DNA of 64,000 bases. It comes from Desmodus rotundus. Lineage: Eukaryota > Chordata > Mammalia > Chiroptera > Phyllostomidae. A model generated the notes under the pieces. It had not been told where the DNA came from, did no database searches, and was given only the letters and a program-made list of their open reading frames with translations. The DNA lies in assembly GCF_022682495.2 (NCBI RefSeq), contig NC_071388.1, positions 85,313,073 through 85,377,072 on the forward strand. The letters are read 5' to 3'. The translations under genes were made by a program, and so were the position numbers. Position 1 is the stretch's first letter. Every line of letters begins with the position of its first letter. Shown piece after piece: positions 46,595-57,299 of the stretch.

Positions 46595-47900
46595 CTCTCA
46601 TGTGTGCTCTATCTCAGCTGAAGGTCTCATTTCCTCTCATTGAGAAGAGCAAGTCCCTCAGAAGAGGTTTTTTCACATGCTCCCATTTCTACATCTACCA
46701 CCTGCCTGCTTTTGAACCCTTGTACATACACTGCCTCCTCTCCCACTGCTTTGGATGAATGTGCCCTAACTCCTCTATAAGACACACCCTCCACTGGTAC
46801 ATTAGTTCTTTTCCCCTCTTGTCTCCTCAAGGACACAGCTTCACAACTTTCCCCTTCCCAATATGATCAATGACTCTCTCCACCAAATCATTCACATCAA
46901 CATAAAAATGAGATGTTTTATCTTCCATCTTAAAAAAAAAAGTCCTGTTGAATTCACAAACTCTTCCAGCAAATACTCTTTTCAATAAGAAAACTCCTAA
47001 ATGCATATAACTATCTCCCTTGTCTACTTTCTCTCTTCTCTTCTTCTCCAATCAAGCTTTTCATTCCACTGCACAGAAACAGCTCTGGTGACAGTAAGTA
47101 TTGTTAAATAAAATTATCAATTTTCAGTTTTTGTCTTAACCCATAAAAAGAATGTGTCTGCTTAACATTTTCTCAGACACCTTCTTCACTTGTCTTCTGG
47201 GAAACCCTTCTTTCTTGGCTCTCCTCCCATCACACAGGCTGGCTCGACTCCAACTCTGCTATAGATATTTTCTCCCCATCTTCCATATTTCTAATGTTGG
47301 AGTGCCCAGAACTGAAATCCCTGGATATCATTTCCTTTCTATCTACACACACTTCTTAAGATATCTCATCTATTTTCAAGACTCTAAAGGTCATCCATAT
47401 TCTGAAGAGCCTCCAAATTATACCTTCTGTCCAGATCTCTTTCACAGAACTCCAGACTTAAATGTCCAACTACTTTCACCCCATCTACTTGAGTGTCTAA
47501 TGGGAATCTCACATTTGTCATGTAAAAACTAAATCCTTATCTTTCACCTTCATGAAAATTGATCTGCCCTAAATCTTCCCCAATTTAGTCCACGGCAACC
47601 TCATTTTTCTACTTGCAGCCAAAAAACTTGGAGTAACTTTGATTCTTCTTTCTTTCATACTTCCCATCATCCCATCAGCAAATATGTTGACTCCACCTTC
47701 AAATTATATTCAGAATCTACCACTTTTTACCACTTCCATGGCTACTAACCCAGGACAAAGATACCAGTTTCTCTCCCTTGATATTGCAATAGACTCTTGA
47801 CTAGACACCCTGCATCTACTGTTGAACCTCTAAACCTATTCTCAACCAAGCAAGATCAAATTTCTGTTCTGGTTAAAACACTAGAAAAGTTTCTGATCTG
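46595..47900 (+). mobile_element. L2/CR1-clade LINE, reverse transcriptase region
   Basis: Long collinear L2 match starting ATCTCAGCTGAAGGTCTC, through TTAGTTCTTTTCCCCTCTTG, AACTCCTAAATGCATATAAC, CTCAGACACCTTCTTCACTT, GTTGGAGTGCCCAGAACTGA, GGAGTAACTTTGATTCTTCT and CTTTCAAATTATATTC-type blocks. The frame at 47152-47532 keeps scraps of the RT palm (VGVP, SIYTHFLRYLI). Heavily mutated. It abuts the KPNA7 retrocopy at its 5' side and is interrupted near 47900. Confidence 0.75.
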
Positions 47901-47904
47901 ATTT

Positions 47905-48322
47905 GAATTAGTCAGAGTTCTGCCTAGAAACTGAACAAAAAGAACAAAAGAACAAAACCAACTGAACAGAGAAATGAACCAAAATGAAGATTTATTTTAA
48001 GGAATTACTTTACCTGATTGTGGCGGCTGCCAAGTCTGAAATCTAGTGGACACTCCAGCAGGCTGGACACAAGCAGGGGTTTATGTTGCAGTTGTGAGAC
48101 TGAATTTCTTCTCCTCTAGAGAAACCTAAGGTTCTCTTGAAGACTTTCATCTGATTGGATGAAATCTACCACTATTGAGGGTAGTATTCTCGTTTAAAGT
48201 CAATGAATTGTAGCTGCTAACCAGATGTACAAAATACTTTCATAAGACCTTAGTATTTGAGTAAATACCTGGGAAATATAGCTTGGTCAAGCTGATGCAT
48301 AAAACTGGCAATCATAACACTC
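47905..48322 (+). mobile_element. Unnamed old repeat inserted in L2
   Basis: Opens GTCAGAGTTCTGCCTAGAAA, contains AGATTTATTTTAAGGAATTA, CTGATTGGATGAAATCTACC and ends TCAAGCTGATGCATAAAAC. The order resembles the widespread mammalian repeat opening 'CAGGGTTCTCCAGAGAAACAG', which I cannot classify with certainty. It splits the L2. Confidence 0.5.
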
Positions 48323-48324
48323 AA

Positions 48325-48775
48325 AGCCAAAATCCTTAAAATCACCTAAAAAAGGCCCATTTAATCTAATCCTGTGTTAGCTGAACTTATTTGTCCCCAC
48401 CCTATCCTCTTTCACTCTGCTCCAGCAACATTGGTCTCCTTGCAACTTCTCAGACTCATCAAGTACATTCTTTCTTTAGGAACATTGGTTGTTGCTTCTG
48501 AAATTATCTCCCCCATACATGTGAAAGTCTCCTCTTTGCTCGGATTCTGTTCAAATACTACCACCCTTTGTCCCTTTCCTGCTTTATTACCCCTCACAGC
48601 ATTGTGTCGTCACAGTCTGACCTTCCACGTACTGCTGCACTTGTTTGTTTACTGCCTGTCCCTTACCACGAGGATCTAGGTTCCAGGAAGCTAGGGTTCT
48701 TTGTCTGTTATATTCACTGAGAACAGTGTCTGAAATATAGCGTCTATTCAGTAACCATCTATGGGATTAATTTAT
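48325..48775 (+). mobile_element. L2 LINE, 3' end
   Basis: Resumes with CAAAGCCAAAATCCTTAAAA, then AACATTGGTCTCCTTGCAAC, TTTCCTGCTTTATTACCCCT, GGGTTCTTTGTCTGTTATAT and GAACAGTGTCTGAAATATAG, the L2 tail. It is collinear with 46595-47900. Confidence 0.75.
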
Positions 48776-48839
48776 GTTTTTAAACATATCACAGGGATTA
48801 CTATCATGATTACACTGAAGTATTTCCAGTGAGTGTAGT

Positions 48840-49000
48840 GACAGGGCATTAGATTACAGATTGATAAGCCCGAGCTTTAGCAGAGGCTCCACAACCCACG
48901 TTACTGCCTCTGTGGTCAATCACTTCACTACTCAGGACACAGTTCCCCAACTGAAAAATAAAGGTATTGAGTGAAGTTTCCTCCAACTCAGACTTTTCAT
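48840..49000 (-). mobile_element. MIR-like SINE, antisense
   Basis: TTACTGCCTCTGTGGTCAAT, CAGTTCCCCAACTGAAAAAT, then AAGTTTCCTCCAACTCAGAC; weak but ordered similarity to the complement of MIR. Confidence 0.45.
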
Positions 49001-50237
49001 CTCATTCCTTCCCTCCATGTCTTACTTTATTTAACTAAAACCTCAAGAAATATTACAGGTCAAAGAGTTAGAAAGGTCTATTATTTCCTAACTGTTATAA
49101 AAGCATAAGGAAATCGCCCCTAGTTGAAGAAGCATAAGTGATATAAATTAAAATGGACCTGGTATAGGGACTTATTTACACCAAAAAATTTAGAATGCCT
49201 TCTCAGATGTTATCCACCCTCAGTCCAACGTTAGACACACAGGACTACAGAGCACTCTAATTGCCTGCACACTTGGAGGGCAGCTTCCAGAAGCTGAAGA
49301 CAAACACTACAGCCTTTGGCAAGTCCATTTCTTCATAAAGACATCTTTTTCTTCCTCCATCCTTGAGAGCATCCTGATCTCTTTAGTTTCTATGTAATCT
49401 GACTTCATACCTTAGTTTCCCCTCCTTTCGGTCCCTGAATAATTTGTCTTTCTAGACTACAGCAGCAGTTGCCCATAACTAATCACTTGGTTTGGAGCTA
49501 CCCCAATGCCTTGTGAATTTCATCAGGAAGGTCCCTGCAGGTTTTACCTGCTTTTCTTTACAGGAAGTAATAACTGGCATCCCTAATTGGCAGTTTCAGC
49601 AAGCTTCAGTGACCCACTTTCTCTTTCTCTCTCCCTCTCGTTCAGACACAGAATTATGAGTATTCATTGTCCATAAGACTTTAAATCAATATAGACAATA
49701 CTTTACGACTCCTAACCACAATCAATATTAGAGGCTTGTACAACACAGCAGTGCATTTTCTCTTGCCCAAGAAAATTTCATTTCCTGTGAGACTGAAAGA
49801 AAGAAGAATCTTATACAATCAATATCTCAGATGTTGAGTTTCTCTAATCCTTTCAGCTCTAAGAAAGAAACCGTGTCAGGAATAACCATCATATAAATTT
49901 TTATAGGATTTTCCTTTCACTAGCTTAATAATACATTAATTTTCTAAACTATCCAAGAAAAAAGACTCATAGCTCTCGAAGTTCAGCTTCCTTCTAACTG
50001 CAGTCACAGACATAAATAAATTGGTTCCAACGCAAAAGAAATGCATAGAGGCCAATTAGAGGGAAAATCTAAGAATGAACACAGACACAAAGGGCTTTAA
50101 TTGAAGTTAAATGGTTTTTGCATTAGAGAAAACCATTATGTGAACAAGGAAAACCAAAACAGTCATTAACAATGGGTGGATGCTTGACAAGTGAGTCTTT
50201 GCTTTTCAGTCGGTGCAGACCAGTCCTGCAAACTCCC
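49001..50237. other. No recognisable feature
   Basis: Nothing identifiable apart from a TC-rich stretch near 49620-49640. Confidence 0.45.
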
Positions 50238-50292
50238 CTACCTGTATCTCCATGGAGTGAGATATACCTCCACTTCATGGAGATACAGGTAG
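50238..50292 (+). repeat. Perfect 17-bp inverted repeat, 55-nt hairpin
   Basis: CTACCTGTATCTCCATG (50238-50254) is the exact reverse complement of CATGGAGATACAGGTAG (50276-50292). Inside, GAGTG pairs with CACTT (one G-U), extending the stem to 22 pairs with an 11-nt loop. Not part of any repeat that I recognise. Confidence 0.85.
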
Positions 50293-50509
50293 CCATTTAA
50301 AAAAAGAAGAAGAGAAAAGAAAATGAAAAATTGTGTTAGAAGATTGAAAGGATATGTGGTTAATTCTAGATTATTTCCCACTTTTGTCCTACAAATTTAT
50401 ATGGGATTAGTAAAATTGAGGCTCTAGATAAATATTTCTAAATGCTGCAAACTAACTCATCTTTCTAGTGCCTTAAATTCCCTCAACACTTCTGCAAAAT
50501 AGAGGCCAT

Positions 50510-50742
50510 TGTTGGATGCCTACTAAATTCAAGGCCCTGTCCTAGATACAGTACATGCATTATTTCAATTAAATATCGCAGAGACACTGCACGGTGGGCA
50601 TCATTATTCACATTTTATGGATTAGAGTACCAAGGGTCAGAAAGGCTAAGACAATTGCCCCAAGGCTCTAGTCCACAGCCAATCAGTGAGAGAGCTCAGA
50701 TGCAAACTTCGGTCTGTCAGACTACAGTGGGTGTGCTTTTGC
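50510..50742 (+). mobile_element. MIR SINE
   Basis: AAGGCCCTGTCCTAGATACA, GGGCATCATTATTCACATTT, TATGGATTAGAGTACCAAGG, CCACAGCCAATCAGTGAGAG and GTCAGACTACAGTGGGTGTG in MIR order. Confidence 0.7.
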
Positions 50743-51999
50743 CTGCACCGCATAAAAATGAGTCACCCCTGAGATTCAAGGGGAGGTAGCTTTTGGTTTG
50801 TTTGTTTTTGTTTTTACTACAGGGATTTGTAAGCATCCTGGGAAGACTGCAAATGAAAATGAGCCTCTAACCTGCTTTCTGCGATCACAGGAAGCCGTGA
50901 GCTGGACAAGAAGGTCACAGAAAACCTTTCCAGGCCTAGCTATTGAGCAACAGGATTGCTGGGGGGAAGGAAATAACTAAAAATGACCTTTTTTGACCAC
51001 AGAAATAAACACAATTTTCTCCACTCATGTGTAATTCAATATTTTGTGTCTAACTTATTGACAGTGTAATCAAGATACTGACATACACACAGCACTTCAG
51101 AGCTCACATATTGTTTTATCATTGACTGCCCCTCCACGCACGCCTTCCTAACAGTCCCGCAGGCAGGCCAGAAACAGGGCACACGCTTTGGAATCACTCA
51201 GTTTTTGAGAACCTACCAAGTACTAACTACTCCGCTGGGGCACCACATGTTAGTTACCAAAGTGTATCCTCCCAACACTATTTTGAAAAGAGGAAATTCA
51301 AATGTGATAATACTTTCTTCCAAATCAAAAACTGGTAAACTAAAATCAAAGCGTAAATAAATGAATAAACGAACAAATAAATAAGTGGCTTAATTGACTT
51401 GCTATATGAAGTATTAGTACAAATCTCCCAGCTCCCTGTTTCAGTCACATTCCTGACCTTAAGTACTGTTAACCTAAAAATAAAAGTGAGAGGCATCAAG
51501 CATTCATTTGAGATCCAAAAAAACAGCTATTCAGGAAGCACAGATTCAGGCAGAAACCCGACTGGTGCTCTGATCCGCAGGCAAAGGCAAGGGGCACTTA
51601 AAATAAAGGGAAGGGAAACAATTACATAAAAAGAAGGAAGGAATTTCCATAGGTGCAGATAAGCTAACATAGTGATGCTAATTCTAAAGAATGTCTTTAA
51701 ATGTCAGTGTGATAGTCATAATGTCTGCTTTCTTGTTATCTTTGCAAAGAGTTGTTTGGGATGCAGTGCTGCTTTTGGCCTAGTCGGAAGGTCATATTGC
51801 CCAGTTTTAGTGTCCCAAGGGTTTGAGCAGGCGCACACGGAAGTGGCAACCCTGGGACGGCAACTCTGACTCCAGTGTGAAGTGGCTCTGTTACTACTGG
51901 TTTCCACGGTAGCTACTAGATAGAATTTCTGGATTGCCACTGAAAAGAAAAGGCTTACATCTAGGTCTAATTTCATATCTGAAATTATAGTTAAATCAA
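50743..51999. other. No recognisable gene
   Basis: Contains a short AAAT-rich stretch near 51352-51385; open frames (for example 51716-52054 minus) lack domains. Confidence 0.45.
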
Positions 52000-52462
52000 G
52001 CGCACCTGTTTGTTTCCTATAACTGCTGCAGGAACAAATTTTTTTAGGCAACACAAATTTGTCATCTTCCCGTTCTGAAGGTCCAAAATGGACCTTACTG
52101 GGATACCAAGGTGTCAGCAGGGCGGCCTTTCTTTTGGGAGTTCTAGGGAAGATCCAATTTGCTTGTCTTTGTTAGCTCCAAAAGGCCACCGGCAGTCTGT
52201 GTCTCATGGTCCCTCTTCCGTCTTCAAAGCCAGCCGTGTTGCTTTGTCATCAGATCTCTCTCTGACTCTGACAACCTCTCTCGCCTGCCTTTTCCTCTTT
52301 TCAGGATTTGTAGATTACACTGGGTCCACTCAACCCATGAATAACTTCCCCTGCTGAACATCTTCAATTTGATAATACCTACAAAGTTCTTTTTCTCATG
52401 TAACTAACACATTCCCAGGTACTGGGATTGAACATGAACATCTTTGGAAGCGTATTTGTCTG
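52000..52462 (+). mobile_element. ERVL-type LTR fragment
   Basis: TTTCCTATAACTGCTGCAGG, TCCCGTTCTGAAGGTCCAAA, AAGGTGTCAGCAGGGCGGCC, TCTTCAAAGCCAGCCGTGTT, CTCTGACTCTGACAACCTC and GGATTGAACATGAACATCTT match the block order of the LTR type at 10309. Diverged. Confidence 0.6.
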
Positions 52463-52789
52463 GAATCGATATTCACTGATCTGGAAACAAAGACTTAAGA
52501 GAGGTTATAATAAAGATGGAATCATGTCTTTTGTATTAAAAAAAAACACGATAAAGCACTTTTGAATATCAGTTAACAAAGCTTTTAGTATATAATTCCA
52601 AAACGTAAAATTGTTCCACTTGACATCTAAGAAATAGTTTACATTTGGGCTATATTATGATACAATCAACCAAAGCATTTTTGATAAGGGTAGAAGTAAA
52701 TGCTGCTAAAACAAACATTATAAAATTTAAGGCCAAAAGACATGGGAGGGGGTGTCTATGACACCGTGTAATAACTCACCAGCTTAAGT
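52463..52789. other. No recognisable feature
   Basis: AT-rich; nothing identifiable. Confidence 0.45.
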
Positions 52790-53030
52790 TTTAGGCTCTT
52801 CTGCTGGCTATCTGGGTGACTGTACATAAGCTACTTAAGAAATCTGTGCCCCAGTTTCTCACATGGGAAATTGAGGCCCAGGTTTCTGAAGTAACTTATG
52901 TATAGCTTCTCACATGTAAAAGGGTTGTTGTGAGGACTGAAGACCATGCCCCTTAAGTGCTTAGCACAGGGTTTTGTCCATGGCAGTTGTCAGGTAGGTG
53001 GTCACTACTCTATTTCTACTGTTTTCAGCT
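52790..53030 (-). mobile_element. MIR SINE, antisense, with a short internal duplication
   Basis: CTATCTGGGTGACTGTACAT, CTGTGCCCCAGTTTCTCACA, GTTGTTGTGAGGACTGAAGA and AAGTGCTTAGCACAGGG match the complement of MIR. A TTCTCACATG segment and its surroundings occur twice (near 52857 and 52907), so the element is about 50 bp longer than expected. Confidence 0.7.
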
Positions 53031-53158
53031 CTGACATTATTACACAAAGAACTCCCCTTTTTTTATTATACGATTATGTAACAGGGTGCAGCCAAAGGGA
53101 GGCCCCAAATAAGGATTTGTAATGGGGTCCAGAACTTGGTGTGCAGGAAATATTAGAA

Positions 53159-53183
53159 ATATATATATATATATATATATATA
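53159..53183 (+). repeat. (AT)n microsatellite
   Basis: Pure AT repeat of about 25 bases. Confidence 0.95.
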
Positions 53184-53292
53184 GGTTGTCCTCACCCCCC
53201 CAAGTCTGAGCTGGGGGATGGGGCACATGGAGCAGGGCCATTGAGAGCTGTTTTTCATAGCAACAGTTTTGCAGATAACCTCTACAATGGTC

Positions 53293-53339
53293 GTTTAACA
53301 TATCTATAACCTTTAACTGGTTTCATGGATATGTTAAAC
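53293..53339. repeat. 12-bp inverted repeat
   Basis: GTTTAACATATC (53293-53304) and GATATGTTAAAC (53328-53339) are exact reverse complements 23 bp apart. The right arm is the start of the repeat-like block that follows. Confidence 0.75.
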
Positions 53340-53830
53340 AGCTGTGGCCATGCTTTGAGTCAGGGGGATGGGAGTGACTTCAACCCAGGATGTAACTGGG
53401 AGGCAACTCCCCCTGGTTACAGAGCCTGCATAAGAGCTTGGAGATGATTGGCTCCACACCACAGAACCACACCTGCCTGGACTTACTATGGCAGCCCAGT
53501 AAAGCTGGAAGAATACGGGAATGCTGGCAGGTGTGGCCAATTGCGGGAGGATTCGGAAATGGTGCAGTAGAGGATGATTGACGCTGGGATTTAAAGTGCC
53601 AGACACAGCAGCCATGCGGTGTCCTTTTGGGACCACATGGCTTGGGCAGAGAAGAATCACGGACTTCTATTTCTTTTTCTGAAATATAGTACCCCAGACT
53701 GGACAAAGGGGAAAGGAAGGACTGTGCTTTTGTGGATATTCTAAAGGACTTTGGGATCTCAGTGAAGACATTGTTACTACTCTTAAATTTGTATAACTCT
53801 TTAAATAAATAATCTAGTCATGCATCTAAA
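53330..53830 (+). mobile_element. Unclassified LTR-like repeat
   Basis: About 500 bp, richer in G and C than its surroundings, starting near TGTTAAACAGCTGTGG and ending after ATTTGTATAACTCTTTAAAT and an AATAAATAATC polyadenylation-like site. It has no coding capacity. The composition, the TG start and the AATAAA near the end suggest an LTR or a processed transcript, but I cannot name the family and see no target duplication. Confidence 0.4.
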
Positions 53831-53867
53831 GAGGTGCAAGCCCCACTAGGTTTTGGTAGCTCTTAGC

Positions 53868-54262
53868 CACTGATGATACCCTGTATGGTCTGAGTGTTGT
53901 ATATCCCTAAAAATTCGTACGTTAAAATCCCAGCCTTCAAAGGGATGGTATTAGAGGGTGGTGTTTTTGAGAAGTGATTAGGTGACAGGGTCTTCACAAA
54001 TGGGATCAGTGCCTTTATAAAAGAGGCCGCAGAGAGCTCCCTCACCCTTTTAGTCTAGTGAGGTTGCAGCAAGAAGACAGAAATCCAGGGAGGTGGCTCT
54101 CACTAGACCCTGATTCTGCCAGTGTCATGATTTTGCTCTTCCCACCCTCCATAACTGTGACAGGTAAGCCACTCAGTTTTTATAAGCCACCCAGTGTTTA
54201 CAAGCCACTTACTTTATGGTATTTTTGTTATTGCAGCCTGAAAGGGACTAAGACACACCCCT
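53868..54262 (+). mobile_element. ERVL-MaLR LTR (MST/MLT1-like)
   Basis: ATGGTCTGAGTGTTGTATAT, AAAGGGATGGTATTAGAGGG, AAATGGGATCAGTGCCTTTA, AAAAGAGGCCGCAGAGAGCT, CCATAACTGTGACAGGTAAG, TATAAGCCACCCAGTGTTTA and CAGCCTGAAAGGGACTAAGA follow MaLR LTR order and run nearly full length. Confidence 0.8.
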
Positions 54263-55520
54263 GTTTTCAAGTGTTCATATTGAAACGTCTGTGTTAAAGG
54301 CAATCAGCTGAGAGTGTATGAAGCTCAGTTACACATCCACTATAGCAAATAACAGGGCATCTCACAGGTGCCGATTTAGTACCACCATGGAAAGCATACA
54401 GGAAGGTAAAGTGAGCAACCTCAGTAGTTTGATGGTTGAGCTGCTACTCTGTGCTTTCCACTTGTCCCTGCAGCGACATCAAAGACTTTTTTCATGAAGA
54501 TAATGTGACATTTTATTATTTTATTTTATTGTTGATCTATCACAGTTATTCCCATTTTCTCCCCAAGCAACACTGAACACTTTTAGTATATGCAATGTTT
54601 GTTCAGTCAGCCAGGAAAGAGAGATTCTCAAGCATCTGTAGCCCATACACATACGCACACTCTTGACACACACCTTTATGCAGAGACAGGGAGGATGAGG
54701 CAATGGGCTGCACCCACCTTGAGGAGATACAGCCTGTGCGAGGGCCTGTGTGTCTGAGAGGTCAGGTGGGGCCCACGGGCTGGTAATCTCTGGAACTTAG
54801 AGCAGTGCCTGTCCCCAGAGACCAGCTTCCAGGTCACTTCAGACTCTAGAATTCTATAAAAAGACAAACTATTTTTCAAAAGTGGGGCTAAAATAAAGAC
54901 ATTTTAGAATGTATAAAGGCTCAGAATGTTTGTGCCTGAGAGATATTTTGTAAAAGAATTATTGGAGCATGTGGAAAAATGAAGCCAAGAAGAATTATTA
55001 GAGTTCAGAAAGTAATGGTAAGTTACTCAGTGTTGTTATAAAGTTTATATAAGTAGTGGTTATTACAACATTGAACACATGTGGGGGTATGGGAGAAAGG
55101 GAGAGTTGCCTGAGGTGGGAGTGGGGCACAGAAGGACGCAAAAATTAAAGGATGCAAACACATCTTAGTTTATGTCTTTTAGGATATATAGGTACTTAAT
55201 CATTTTTATCTGTTTTTAAAAGAATAAGTTTGAATATTTCTACTAAAATAGCAAAGGAAACATTAGAAAATAGAAATAGAAGTATTATTTTCAATTTAGA
55301 AAACACATAAACAAAAATTTAAAAAACAAACAAACATTTTTAAAAATCTAGGAATGAAAACAAAACAAGAGATAAAAAAGAACACGAAGCAAGATGGCAG
55401 GAATTTCGGTGGAAACAGTAAATATAAACATACTCAGCTCATCTTTAAGAAGACATTTGAATTTGTTAAAACAAAGTATGTAACCATGTTCTGTTTTAAA
55501 ATGTCATGCCTTTTATAAGA
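54263..55520. other. Mostly unidentified; tiny L1-like tail
   Basis: At 54512-54565 the sequence resembles the complement of an L1/HAL1 3' tail (TTTTATTGTTGATCTATCAC then AGTTATTCCCATTTTCTCCC). The rest is unidentified. Confidence 0.4.
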
Positions 55521-55524
55521 AGGA

Positions 55525-55856
55525 TGTGGAATGTAAAGAGAAAATAAATGAACAGACAAAATTGAAACAGACTATAGATACAGACACAGAACTGATGTCT
55601 GCCAGAGTGGAGGGGAGAAGTTGGGGCATTTGGTGAGAGAGGTGAAGATACAAGAAGCACATAGTGGTCGTTAAAAAATAGTCACGGGGAAGTAAGTAAA
55701 ACATGGAAAATATAGCCAATACTATTGCAATGACTATGTGGGGTGCCAGTTGGGTGTGGATACCTCAAGGGGAACACGATGTAAATAAAGTAGAGCAGTG
55801 CCTGACTGCTAAGCTGTACACCTGAAACCAATACATAATTTTTTTAAAAAGGACAC
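55525..55856 (+). mobile_element. HAL1/L1 3' UTR fragment
   Basis: GAAACAGACTATAGATACAG, AAAATAGTCACGGGGAAGTA, TATAGCCAATACTATTGCAA, GTACACCTGAAACCAATACA and an A-rich end are collinear with 30035-30345. Confidence 0.7.
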
Positions 55857-55927
55857 AAGAAAATTGAAAATAAAAGCAAATGCTAGCAAAATAAAGCTGA
55901 GTTAACAAAATAGCACACAAAGGAGAA

Positions 55928-55947
55928 TTAAAAAAAAAAAAAAAAAA
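55928..55947 (+). repeat. Poly(A) tract
   Basis: A run of about 18 A residues, probably the remnant of a retrotransposon tail. Confidence 0.85.
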
Positions 55948-55975
55948 CCCAGCTTTCAAGCTCATTGACAACATG

Positions 55976-56278
55976 GAGTCTGCCCTCCATCATCGAGTTC
56001 TGCATCCATGGATTCAAACAAGCTGAAATCAAAAATAGTTGAACAAAAAAATTCCAGAAAGATGATACTTAAATAATAAAGTATGACAACTATTTATATA
56101 ACATTCACATTGTATGAGTACTATTAGTAATCCAGAGATGGCTTAAAGTACACTGGAAGATGTACATGGGTTATATGCAAAAAGTGGGCCATGTTATATA
56201 CGGGACTGGAGCTTCCATAGATTTTGCCATCCATGGGGATGCTGGAACCAAAGCCCCACAGACACTAGGGGACAACTG
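55976..56278 (+). mobile_element. MER2 (Tigger-type non-autonomous DNA transposon)
   Basis: GTCTGCCCTCCATCATCGAG, TCTGCATCCATGGATTCAAA, ACAACTATTTATATAACATT, CCAGAGATGGCTTAAAGTAC, GGGTTATATGCAAAAAGTGG and CACTAGGGGACAACTG followed by TA match MER2 end to end, with an internal deletion of some tens of bases near 56030-56065. No coding capacity, as expected. Confidence 0.8.
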
Positions 56279-56786
56279 TATCGATAAATCAGCAATCCAA
56301 TAAAAAGACATAAAAATCATAAATTTGAAACATCTTACAATGTAAGTTCAAAACATAGAAAGGAAGAACTGATATTCCAAAGGACAAATGGATAAATTGA
56401 TAGCTCACAGTAGGAGAATAAAGTACATCTCAGAAATCAACAGACAAAAGAGAAAAGAATATTAGTACAGAGGATGTGAATGACACTTTCAAGTTCTAGT
56501 CTTACACTAACATACACGCGAGAAGTTGAATAAAAGGTAACACATTGTTTTTTTTAGCCCATTTACACACAGAAATGATTTTGAATTAACCTATAAAGGA
56601 AATCTCAACAAGTTTCAAAAATGGTATCTTACAAGGTTTATACAATAACTACATTAGAAAACATTAGAACTCAACAACAAAAATAGGAAGAAAAAATATA
56701 TATCATAAAATTAAAACCCACCGTACCAGTCATTGCACTACATGGCTGAACAAAATGTAGGACATTTATTCCACAACTACCAGTCA

Positions 56787-57290
56787 CAGTTGTTTTCCCC
56801 CTTATCCATATTGTCACCTTCCATGGTTTTAGCTACCCATAGTTTCAATAACCCAAAGTTAAATATGGTCTGAAAATATTAGGTGGAAGTTCCAGAAATA
56901 AACAATCCATAAGTTGCACACCACTCTGGGTAGCATGATGAAATCCACTCCATCCTTCCCGGAACATGAATCATTCCTTTGTCCAATGTGTACGCTACCT
57001 GTCTGCTCGTCACTTACTGCCATGTCTGTTGTCGGGTAGACTGTCGTGGTCTCACGGTGCTCGTGTTCAAGCCACCCTTATTTTATTTAATGATGGTCCC
57101 AAAGTGCAAAGTCGTGATGCTGGCAGTTGGGAAATGCCAAAGAGAAGCCATAAAGGCTTCCTTCCTTCAGGTGAAAAGGTGCAGATTCTTGATGGAAGGA
57201 GGAAAGAAAAAAATTTTATACTGAGGTTACTAAAATCTAAGGTAAAACAGAATCTTCTGTCCGTGAGTAGGATATTTTGGTAGAGAAAGA
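56787..57290 (+). mobile_element. Tigger/pogo DNA transposon, 5' part with transposase start
   Basis: 5' end CAGTTGTTTTCCCCC, then TAAATATGGTCTGAAAATAT, AGTTCCAGAAATAAACAATC, TGATGAAATCCACTCC and the transposase start at ATG 57093. The next codons are frameshifted; the other frame reads MPKRSHKGFLPSGEKVQILD, resembling the pogo/Tigger N-terminal DNA-binding domain (a CENP-B-like helix-turn-helix). The gene breaks off at about 57290, where old L1 sequence begins. Inactive. Confidence 0.75.
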
Positions 57291-57299
57291 GAGAGATAT

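Noticed and set aside
46228..46758. 176-codon open frame on the plus strand
   Set aside because: Antisense to the KPNA7 armadillo repeats and running into L2. The homology is on the other strand.
51716..52357. Open frames of 112 and 89 codons
   Set aside because: They overlap an ERVL-type LTR fragment and unique sequence. No start context, domain or splice pattern supports a gene.
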